DNA of 64,000 bases from Leptospira terpstrae serovar Hualin str. LT 11-33 = ATCC 700639. GTDB lineage: Bacteria > Spirochaetota > Leptospiria > Leptospirales > Leptospiraceae. Below, piece by piece: positions 57,327 through 64,000 of the stretch. Both the position numbers and the translations under genes were made by a program. Positions within the stretch are counted from its first letter, which is position 1; each line of letters opens with the position of its first letter. The DNA is taken from contig NZ_AOGW02000002.1 in NCBI RefSeq assembly GCF_000332495.1, positions 186,001 to 250,000 of the forward strand, written 5' to 3'. Below the pieces are notes generated by a model. The model saw only the letters and a list, made by a program, of their open reading frames with translations, searched no databases and was not told where the DNA came from.

Positions 57327-58397
57327 CTAGTCGAGGTACTTTTGTAAAACTTTATTTTTCCGCATAGTGGATAACATAGCTTTGATATCCCCTACGCCAT
57401 CACGAGAAGTCACAAGAAGGACATCTGGTTCTTCCACTACAATAAGATCCTTAACGCCAAGAAAAGCAATGAGTTCCTTCTGAACGGAAGAAATATTTCC
57501 CGAAGCTTTGTGGTAGAGAACTTCTTTTCCTTGGTGGTGGTTCTTTTCTTTATCACCAGGAAGGATTCGTTCCAAAGACATCCAAGATCCTACATCATCC
57601 CAATTGAACGTAGCTTCTACCATCCGAATGCGATTGGATTTTTCCATAATGGCTGTATCGATTGCCTCAGAAGGGAGCATTTGGAAGGCCGTTTTTAGAT
57701 CTCCAAAACTCTTGAAGGGAAATCCATTTTTGAGTGGTCCTAAAATATGAGGAGCATGGCGTTCCAATTCCGAAAGTATGGTTTCCGTACGGAAAAGGAA
57801 AATCCCAGGATTCCAATAAAAATTCTTCTTTTTAATATATTTTAAAGCCGTTTTGAAATCAGGTTTTTCAAAAAATGCTTTTACCGTATAACCCACATCA
57901 GTTGGTTTTCCGGTGCTAATATAACCATACCCTACTTCAGGACGGTTTGGTTTCACACCAAGTAGAACCATTCCATTTTCAGTCTCGTATAGGGCCTGTT
58001 CGATGGTCTTTGTGAATTCTTTGATGGGATCAATAAAAGCATCTGCAGACAAAACAATAAGATTTGGATTTCCAAATTTTTTCTGAAAGTAAAGGGCCGA
58101 AAGGGCAATGATGGGTGCCGTATTTTTTCCTTCTGGTTCCAAGATGAAATTATTAGAAGGGAATTTAGGATCTTTTTTTAGAATCTCTGCTTTTAGGTTG
58201 GCATTGGTTCCAATATAAATTCGGTCAAGGGTTGTGATGGTGAGGGCACGGTCAATGGTCTCACGGAGCAGAGTTTTATTGGAATAAACTTTCTGGAGTT
58301 GTTTCGGGGAATTGGTGCGGGAGCGAGGCCAAAACCTCTCTCCCTTTCCACCAGCCATAATGAGGACAACCGGGGATTCTTTAGGTAATTTTGCCAT
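57327..58397 (-). CDS. manC: Mannose-1-phosphate guanylyltransferase-type enzyme
   Basis: This 356-aa nucleotidyltransferase has [16 protein letters not shown] at 12-27, the family's nucleotide loop, then [37 protein letters not shown] is the GDP-mannose pyrophosphorylase motif, and [11 protein letters not shown] and FNWDDVGSW follow. It lacks the phosphomannose isomerase domain of bifunctional ManC, which fits the length. It should make GDP-mannose from mannose-1-P and GTP for surface polysaccharides. It lies 52 nt after hfq. Confidence 0.9.
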   Translation of the reverse strand: MAKLPKESPVVLIMAGGKGERFWPRSRTNSPKQLQKVYSNKTLLRETIDRALTITTLDRIYIGTNANLKAEILKKDPKFPSNNFILEPEGKNTAPIIALSALYFQKKFGNPNLIVLSADAFIDPIKEFTKTIEQALYETENGMVLLGVKPNRPEVGYGYISTGKPTDVGYTVKAFFEKPDFKTALKYIKKKNFYWNPGIFLFRTETILSELERHAPHILGPLKNGFPFKSFGDLKTAFQMLPSEAIDTAIMEKSNRIRMVEATFNWDDVGSWMSLERILPGDKEKNHHQGKEVLYHKASGNISSVQKELIAFLGVKDLIVVEEPDVLLVTSRDGVGDIKAMLSTMRKNKVLQKYLD

Positions 58398-58449
58398 AGG
58401 GTTTGGAACCAGAATTTAGCAAAGCAAACAGAGGAAAACCAGAAAAGAG

Positions 58450-58701
58450 TTAGGTCCCTCCCGCTTCTTTCGGGGCATCTTCACTGTGAAGTTTGATGGG
58501 TTTTGCTGGAATGATCGTAGAAATGGCGTGTTTGTAAACCAAGTTCTGTTTGCTCTCGTTTTCTAAGATGATTGTGAAGTTGTCAAAACTAACAACCTTT
58601 CCTTTCAGCGGAACTCCGTTTAACAAGTAGATAGTGAGATCAATTTTCTCCTTTCTTGCTGTATTTAGAAGTTGGTCTTGGATATTATTTTTTGCCGACA
58701 T
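58450..58701 (-). CDS. hfq: RNA chaperone Hfq
   Basis: This 83-aa Sm-like protein has the Sm1 region [19 protein letters not shown] and the Sm2 region [13 protein letters not shown], where Hfq's uridine-binding Lys-His appear. The acidic tail is short. It helps small RNAs pair with mRNAs. The miaA-hfq order is the same as in many bacteria. The gene is 21 nt after miaA. Confidence 0.96.
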   Translation of the reverse strand: MSAKNNIQDQLLNTARKEKIDLTIYLLNGVPLKGKVVSFDNFTIILENESKQNLVYKHAISTIIPAKPIKLHSEDAPKEAGGT

Positions 58702-58722
58702 TGGAAATCCCGAGTGTTTTCT

Positions 58723-59613
58723 CTATATTTTATCTATATTTGTATACAATTGGACAGCGGCTTCGAAGGAAATGGGTGAAAGTAACGGATCTTTTTTGAA
58801 CCAAGTGATCTGTCGTTTCGCATAATTCCTGTGGCTTTGGGCCAGCTGCTCAATGAATGTATTACTGTCTATGATTCCATTTAGAAACGCAAGCGCAAAA
58901 TTGTAACCTAAGGTTCGTAGGCCTGGACAATCAGGTCCATAACGAGAAACTACTTGTTTTGTCTCCGCTAACATTCCCGTGGCGATCTCTTCCACTCGCC
59001 GATTGATTCTATTGTAGAGAATATCGCGTGGCCAATCCATCCAATGTCCAAACAATTGGACATCTGGACATTCACTTAAGTATCCTCCAACCGTTTCTTT
59101 CGAAACATCCGACCACAAAACTCCCGTGAGAACAACTTCCAAAGCCCGTTTGATTCGGTATCCATCTTGTGGTGATAAAGATTCCAGAGCTTTGGGATCT
59201 TTTGCCAATAACTCTTCCCTAGCTTTTTCTAAAGGAAGTTCCAAAACATAGTCTTTGGTTTCTTTGGGTACATTTGGTACGGGATACATGCCGAGAAGAA
59301 AGGCTCGAAGGTAAAAACCTGTGCCTCCAATGAGAAAGGGAATTTTTCCTCGGGAAGTAATGTCTTTTATGGCTTCTCTTGCCCAAAGGGAAAATTGACT
59401 CGCATTGATAGATTCGTCAGCATTTAAAAAACCAACGAGCCAGTGGCGGATGTAAGAGGACTCTTCGTGAGTGGGTGCCGTTGTGCCTACCGGAAGGTCC
59501 CGGTAGACTTGGCGTGAGTCAAAAGAAACAATTTCGAAACGTTTGGGGTCGAGGACTTTAGTGAGGGCGGTTTTTCCGGAACCGGTGGGTCCACCAAGGA
59601 CGGGAAGGATCAC
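58723..59613 (-). CDS. miaA: tRNA dimethylallyltransferase MiaA
   Basis: This 296-aa protein has the P-loop GPTGSGKT at 8-15, [16 protein letters not shown] at 34-49, RHWLVGFL and [13 protein letters not shown], and a C-terminal [12 protein letters not shown], all typical of MiaA. It adds the isopentenyl group to A37 of tRNAs reading UNN codons. The start overlaps the FYDLN gene by ATGA. Length is near normal for the family. Confidence 0.97.
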   Translation of the reverse strand: MILPVLGGPTGSGKTALTKVLDPKRFEIVSFDSRQVYRDLPVGTTAPTHEESSYIRHWLVGFLNADESINASQFSLWAREAIKDITSRGKIPFLIGGTGFYLRAFLLGMYPVPNVPKETKDYVLELPLEKAREELLAKDPKALESLSPQDGYRIKRALEVVLTGVLWSDVSKETVGGYLSECPDVQLFGHWMDWPRDILYNRINRRVEEIATGMLAETKQVVSRYGPDCPGLRTLGYNFALAFLNGIIDSNTFIEQLAQSHRNYAKRQITWFKKDPLLSPISFEAAVQLYTNIDKI

Positions 59614-60116
59614 TCCTCTTCCTCGGCGGCGACCTCCTCTTCTTCGGCCTCTTCTAATTCTTCCGTTTCTTCCATGAGTTCGTCATCTTCTAAAACGGGC
59701 TCTTCCTCTTCTTCCACTTCGTATTCAGAACTTCGAATGGCGGCCATTCGCGATTTGATTGCGGGTTTCGCCAATTGGTCAGCCCCGCATTTAGGGCATT
59801 TTTTTTCCGGTTTGTGCAAATCGTAAAATTTGGTACCACAAGAGTAACAGTTGAACTTTTTGCCCAAAGGATTGTTGGGATCGATCTTTACAGCTGGTGC
59901 CTTAGCCACTGGTGCCGGTTTGTCCTTAGTGGCAGCTTGCGCTGTTTTCGGAGCCGGTAAGGCTTTCGCCTTCGTAGCGGGAGTTTTAGCGCCGGCTACG
60001 GGCTTTTTTTTATCTTCCTTCGGGGAAGCGGACTTTGCGTCCTTAGTTGGTTTTTCTTTGGCTACCGCTTTTTTCTTGGGCGGGGCCTGCTTCTTGACTG
60101 CTTTTTTTGCGACCAT
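59610..60116 (-). CDS. FYDLN-type zinc-ribbon protein with histone H1-like N-terminus and acidic tail
   Basis: This 168-aa protein has three parts. Residues 1-80 are Lys/Ala/Pro-rich and H1-like ([19 protein letters not shown]). A zinc ribbon follows at about 88-112 with CYSC and CPKC enclosing [10 protein letters not shown], like the FYDLN-acid family. The end is a run of Glu/Asp (about 133-168). Low-complexity coding makes the region GC-richer. It may bind nucleic acid or the transcription/translation machinery; the function of the family is not known. It overlaps miaA by 4 nt. Confidence 0.78.
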   Translation of the reverse strand: MVAKKAVKKQAPPKKKAVAKEKPTKDAKSASPKEDKKKPVAGAKTPATKAKALPAPKTAQAATKDKPAPVAKAPAVKIDPNNPLGKKFNCYSCGTKFYDLHKPEKKCPKCGADQLAKPAIKSRMAAIRSSEYEVEEEEEPVLEDDELMEETEELEEAEEEEVAAEEEE

Positions 60117-60220
60117 AAACGTACTTTTGACAGTTTTGGAAATCCCCTCAGAGGGACAACCTTTTTGAAATTGGACGGTTTTCTCCTGGATGAAATTTAA
60201 TGAAAAGTTTTTTTTTTCCT

Positions 60221-61000
60221 ATGACCCAATTAAGTGTCAATGTCAACAAGATCGCCACTCTACGTAATTCTCGTGGCGGATCCATTCCTAGTGTCATTCA
60301 AATTTCTGAGATCATTCTTGGTGCTGGTGCATATGGCATTACCATCCATCCCCGAGAGGATGAAAGGCATATCACCAAACAAGATGTATTCGAAATACGG
60401 GAGTTTTTGAAATCTTACAACGAAAATTTATCGAAAAAAGGAATTCCTAAAAAAGAATTCAATATCGAAGGCGAACCAAGTGAACGATTTTTAGACCTAG
60501 TCCTGGCAGCAAGACCAGACCAAGCCACTCTCGTTCCCGTGAAACCGGGTGAAATCACTTCCGATCACGGATTTGATTTAAAAGACAAAACAGTGTTCCA
60601 AACATTAAAATCCCTGGTAAAACGTTTCCACGCAGTAGGAATTCGAGTTTCTTTGTTTATGGAAACGAATTTCGAACAGTATGCACTGGTGAAAGAATTA
60701 GAGGCAGATAGGATCGAGTTGTATACTGGACCCTTTGCTTATGCTTACGAACGGTCATTCGAAGAAGGTTTAGCAAGTTACAAAGATTATGAAACTGCTG
60801 CCCAAGAAGCCCACAAACTAGGGTTAGCTGTCAATGCTGGACATGATTTAGATACCAACAATTTACAACTGTTTGCAAAACTTCCCCATTTAGCAGAAGT
60901 TTCCATTGGTCACAGACTTGTCAGCCAAAGCCTAATTGTAGGAATGGAGACAACAATCAAGGATTACCTTAGAGTTCTTTCGCAAGGAAACGAAGCTTAG
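60221..61000 (+). CDS. pdxJ: Pyridoxine 5'-phosphate synthase PdxJ
   Basis: The chosen ATG 60221 gives TQLSVNVNKIATLRNSRG, the PdxJ beginning, and 259 aa. An in-frame ATG at 60200 would add MKSFFFP and is separated by a run of ten T. Family marks include GAGAYGITIHPREDERHI, FNIEGEPSERFLDLVLA and the vitamin-site KPGEITSDHGFD, plus ELYTGPFAYAY and LGLAVNAGHDLD. It condenses 1-deoxyxylulose-5-P with aminoacetone-P. Its 3' end overlaps the convergent TPR gene by 32 nt. Confidence 0.93.
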   Translation: MTQLSVNVNKIATLRNSRGGSIPSVIQISEIILGAGAYGITIHPREDERHITKQDVFEIREFLKSYNENLSKKGIPKKEFNIEGEPSERFLDLVLAARPDQATLVPVKPGEITSDHGFDLKDKTVFQTLKSLVKRFHAVGIRVSLFMETNFEQYALVKELEADRIELYTGPFAYAYERSFEEGLASYKDYETAAQEAHKLGLAVNAGHDLDTNNLQLFAKLPHLAEVSIGHRLVSQSLIVGMETTIKDYLRVLSQGNEA

Positions 61001-61973
61001 AATACTGAGGATCTTGTTCCAAAAGTAATTTAGCTGCTCTTTCTAAGGCCAAAGCGAGTTGTCCTTCTAGTTTTCCTTTTCGTTTGGCTGATTGGATCTC
61101 CGCTAAAAAACTTCGGATGGCTTCTCGCCCTTGTGGTTCGTTTCCAGAAAGGGAGGCAAGTTTGAGTTTTCGCCAAGCCTCGGTAATCGCTATACTAGGC
61201 TTAACCAATCCCGTTGCGGAAGTTACACCACTTTCTGTTCCGATAGGTGCATTTGCTGTGACAACTCCAGCACTAGCACCCACAGCCTGCCCTGATTCCC
61301 CACGGTGGTAACTCGCCGTATCCCAAATCCGAGAAAAAGGATCCGTTTTCATTTGGTCTGCATAAAGACGGTCCTTATAGGAAAGTGAGGAAAGCCGGAT
61401 TTCTTTTTGGACCAAAGTTTTGTCTCCATCGTTCATTCGTTGGAAACAATCGGAAAGTACACCCCGGCGAAGTGTTTCTTTGGTTAGGATGCCTCGTTCA
61501 GCGAGAATTCGAAAGGATTCAAGTTCTGGAGTTTTGTTTTCCTTACAAAGTTTTTGTGCCTCAGTAAAAATTGCCAAAACCTCTCCCTCTCTAGAATGGG
61601 CTTTGAGATCTGCTAAATTTCCAGATTTTTCGGCCGAAATGCGTAACATATTTTTATATAAACTATCGTTTGGATTTTTTTCTAGAGCTTTTCTAAAAGC
61701 AGTATAACTCTCAGCATAATTTCCGCGGTGGTATTCCAAAAGTCCCCAAGTGTAACATAAATATCCGTCGTCAGTATCACGCGTTCGGCAAACGTATCTT
61801 AGTCGAGACATAGCATCTTCTCTCGACTCGGAGGACTCCCACGCATCGAGGAGCACCTCTTCCAGAAAAATTAAGGTTTCCAAACTGTACGGATCCCGGG
61901 TTGGGTTTTTCTGAGGTTCTGAAGTACAAAACCCAAGGGAAAGAGCAAAAATCAGGACAACGAATGGACGCAT
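60969..61973 (-). CDS. TPR-type putative lipoprotein of unknown function
   Basis: This 334-aa protein has a short leader ending LSLGFC|TSEP (Cys16) with a loose lipobox. Helical repeats follow (CYTWGLLEYHRGNYAESYTAFRKALEKNP is a clear TPR at about 78-106). A Gly/Ala/Thr-rich linker near 225-265 and a further helical domain follow. It is probably anchored in an envelope membrane as an assembly platform. Its end overlaps pdxJ on the opposite strand. Confidence 0.72.
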   Translation of the reverse strand: MRPFVVLIFALSLGFCTSEPQKNPTRDPYSLETLIFLEEVLLDAWESSESREDAMSRLRYVCRTRDTDDGYLCYTWGLLEYHRGNYAESYTAFRKALEKNPNDSLYKNMLRISAEKSGNLADLKAHSREGEVLAIFTEAQKLCKENKTPELESFRILAERGILTKETLRRGVLSDCFQRMNDGDKTLVQKEIRLSSLSYKDRLYADQMKTDPFSRIWDTASYHRGESGQAVGASAGVVTANAPIGTESGVTSATGLVKPSIAITEAWRKLKLASLSGNEPQGREAIRSFLAEIQSAKRKGKLEGQLALALERAAKLLLEQDPQYSKLRFLAKEL

Positions 61974-62085
61974 CTAACCGTCTATGATATACGTGTGTCC
62001 TGGATTTGTCCCGATTTTTTTTGAGTTGCATGGACTGGAAAATCGGAAATTCTTAGGATAATCTATCCACTTTACGAGCGATCCC

Positions 62086-63924
62086 TTGAAACGAATTGTT
62101 TACTTACTTTCCTTTTTCACCCTACTTAGCTTTGCCCTTCCTGTAGGCTTTATCTCCTGCGAACCGGAAGCCAAAAAAGCTCCAAACCGTGTAACCAATT
62201 TTACCTACCAAGACTTCGAAACTGTGGTCAAATCTGTGGATAAGTATTATATTGATAAGAATATCAATAAAAACCGAGCATTCACTGATGCCGCATCCTT
62301 TGCTGTATTGAGTATGCCTCACCCACTTTATATTTACCCAGAAAGTTATTTCAATGAAAGGGAAAAATACGATGACAAAGATGATCTTTGGCCTGGAAAA
62401 ACTTTTAAAATTTCCCCTTCCGACAAATTCGTGTTATTTGACCCTGATTATACTCTTGTAGAAAAAATTCAAAAAGAGAAATTAAAGAAAAACGAAAACA
62501 GAAAACTTTCAGATGCAGAAGTTAAAAAACTCATCGAAAAAGAAAAACTGAAAAAATCTGTCATTGCGGCAAAATGGGAAGAAATTAATTTTTCACGTAA
62601 AGAATTTGATCGTGTGATCTCATACATACAAGACAATTTGGAAACTTACAAAACTCCGGTGCTCAAAGGACTTGTAGAACTTGACGGCGAACTTCCAGAA
62701 GAAGAGGAAGAAAAAAAAGAGTTTAGCATGGAACAAGTGTTTCTTGCTGCTGCCAATGGGTATTTGAATTCTCTTGATCCTCATTCAAACGTTTTCTTAA
62801 AAGAAATGTGGGAAGAGTCCATGGCTAAAATTAGCGATGGATCTTTTGAAGGAATTGGTGCCATTCTTTCTGGTGGTGGGAGTCGTGAAGTTGTAGTAGA
62901 AAATCCATTAGAAGGAAGTCCTGCAGTAAAAGCAGGAATCCGAAGTGGAGATACCATTGTTGCTGTCGATGGTAAGGTGATTAAAAACCTATCACTTGAC
63001 AAAGTGGTAAAAAAAATCAAAGGACCAAAAGCAACCAAAGTAGTTCTTACCATCACACGAAAGGGAAATACCGGAAAAACAGACATTGAAGTGATTCGTG
63101 ATAAAATTACGATTAAAAACGTAACCCATCATATCGTTAAAGAAAATCCTCAAGTTGGATATATCAAACTCACTGGATTTGTAAAACCTGGTCCTGGCGA
63201 AGCACCAATTGAAACTCAAATTAACAATGCAGTAGTGGAGATGGAACAAGAAGCAAAGGATAGTGGTAAACCACTCAAAGCTTTGATTCTTGACCTACGC
63301 GGAAACTCCGGCGGGTATTTAGATCTAGCCATTGATATAGCCGATATGTTCATCGAAAAAGGCATGATTGTGTTCACAAGGACTCCTTTCCGTAGTGATG
63401 AAGAAAAATACGCAAAGAACAAAGACATCACAAAACTTCCGCTAGTTGTCATGATCAATTCTAAATCTGCTTCTGCTTCGGAAATTGTCGCTAGTGCCAT
63501 CCAACACCATGGTCGTGGAATTTTACTTGGGGAAAGGACTTTTGGAAAAGCAACTGTACAAAGTTTAAATAACTTAGAAAACAATCCTGATTACCTACTC
63601 AAAATTACCAATGCACGTTATTACTCTCCATCCGGAAAAACCATCCAAGTTGTGGGTGTATCTCCAGATATTGAAGTTTCAGAAGAACCAGATGGAGGAT
63701 TTCCATTCCGATATCGTGAAGAAGATATGTGGAACCACCTTCCTCTCATTCCCCATGAAGGTGTTGTAAAATCCAAATTCAATGTAAATGCGATCAAAGA
63801 GTATGCTAAGAAAAATGGAAAGGCGGATGCCTTCTTAAAATCACATGCCAACGATGCTATCAAACCAGACTATATGCTGATCAGAAGTTTGGATTACATT
63901 GAAGGAATGTTAAACACAAAATAA
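62086..63924 (+). CDS. ctp: C-terminal processing (S41) peptidase, lipoprotein type
   Basis: This 612-aa protein has a leader ending VGFISC|EPE, a lipobox. A helical N-domain includes an EKLKK-rich coiled region. A PDZ domain lies at about 255-345 ([32 protein letters not shown]). The S41 domain has catalytic Ser463 in SASASEIV and Lys488 in FGKATVQ, spaced 25 apart as in the family. It should trim C-termini of envelope proteins. The start is TTG 62086, as there is no ATG near the leader; TTGAAACGAATTG begins it. Confidence 0.92.
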   Translation: MKRIVYLLSFFTLLSFALPVGFISCEPEAKKAPNRVTNFTYQDFETVVKSVDKYYIDKNINKNRAFTDAASFAVLSMPHPLYIYPESYFNEREKYDDKDDLWPGKTFKISPSDKFVLFDPDYTLVEKIQKEKLKKNENRKLSDAEVKKLIEKEKLKKSVIAAKWEEINFSRKEFDRVISYIQDNLETYKTPVLKGLVELDGELPEEEEEKKEFSMEQVFLAAANGYLNSLDPHSNVFLKEMWEESMAKISDGSFEGIGAILSGGGSREVVVENPLEGSPAVKAGIRSGDTIVAVDGKVIKNLSLDKVVKKIKGPKATKVVLTITRKGNTGKTDIEVIRDKITIKNVTHHIVKENPQVGYIKLTGFVKPGPGEAPIETQINNAVVEMEQEAKDSGKPLKALILDLRGNSGGYLDLAIDIADMFIEKGMIVFTRTPFRSDEEKYAKNKDITKLPLVVMINSKSASASEIVASAIQHHGRGILLGERTFGKATVQSLNNLENNPDYLLKITNARYYSPSGKTIQVVGVSPDIEVSEEPDGGFPFRYREEDMWNHLPLIPHEGVVKSKFNVNAIKEYAKKNGKADAFLKSHANDAIKPDYMLIRSLDYIEGMLNTK

Positions 63925-64000
63925 TCTTTAGTCCCCAAAAGGCAAAGAAATGGCTTTAAGATAGAATTGGAAACCATGTGACACGAATTAAATCGGATTT

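Noticed and set aside
63216..63584. 122-aa minus-strand frame
   Set aside because: Shadow of the S41 peptidase domain.

Overview
The window looks like chromosomal DNA of a Leptospira-type spirochete. I infer this from the moderate AT-richness, lipoproteins with loose spirochete-style lipoboxes, the GldA/F/G-like ABC operon with a DUF4340 protein, a stand-alone alternative GlmU next to glmS and glmM, a CapB-CapC-PgsW poly-gamma-glutamate set, and abundant sensor kinases, STAS proteins and MCP/CheW genes. A saprophytic-clade Leptospira (L. biflexa/L. meyeri type) is my best guess, but this is an inference. I see no insertion sequence, prophage, CRISPR array or rRNA. There is one tRNA gene (Val). 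Coding density is very high: no gap exceeds 300 bases, many genes overlap by 4 nt (ATGA), and two convergent pairs overlap at their 3' ends.

Layout. 1-4229 (minus): start of a membrane protein, a hotdog thioesterase, PBP1C, RsmD, a periplasmic repeat protein and a 59-aa zinc ribbon. 4300-7643 (plus): a TPR-like membrane protein, a small lipoprotein, SufE, then a serine hydrolase followed by what may be its split-off accessory domain. 7647-10747 (minus): a TonB-like protein, RuvB and HtrA. 10865-11422 (plus): a DJ-1 protein. 11430-19128 (minus): STAS protein, MCC beta subunit, MEST-like hydrolase, alternative GlmU, GlmS, GlmM, tRNA-Val and rpsT. 19250-22994 (plus): three unrecognised coupled genes and an SCP2-type thiolase homologue without the usual catalytic residues. 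23091-30722 (minus): PheS, Mpl, a Yip1-like protein, DUF4340 and the Gld-like ABC transporter. 30755-32661 (plus): histidine kinase and response regulator.

32665-33666 (minus): adenosine kinase. 33749-41284 (plus): TonB-dependent receptor, exported partner protein with a tandem-repeat N-terminus, phosphoglycerate mutase, a double serine-hydrolase lipoprotein, STAS protein. 41286-43682 (minus): a PP2C/SpoIIE-type phosphatase. 43767-47339 (plus): poly-gamma-glutamate genes and two small envelope proteins. 47323-49464 (minus): a TPR protein. 49593-52878 (plus): a nucleotidyltransferase and a hybrid histidine kinase. 52921-60116 (minus): MCP, PhoU, CheW, a 30-aa basic COX24/AURKAIP1-like protein, ManC-type enzyme, Hfq, MiaA and an H1-like FYDLN zinc-ribbon protein. 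60221-61000 (plus): PdxJ. 60969-61973 (minus): a TPR lipoprotein. 62086-63924 (plus): a Ctp protease.

Themes. Envelope building is strongly represented: UDP-GlcNAc synthesis (glmM, glmS, alternative glmU), peptidoglycan (pbpC, mpl), GDP-mannose, polyglutamate, envelope proteases and lipoproteins. Signalling is the second theme: STAS/PP2C partner switching, two-component proteins and chemotaxis. The least explained parts are the operon at 19250-22994, the 63-bp tandem repeat fused in frame to a receptor-linked exported protein at 35818, and the paired or degenerate serine hydrolases.
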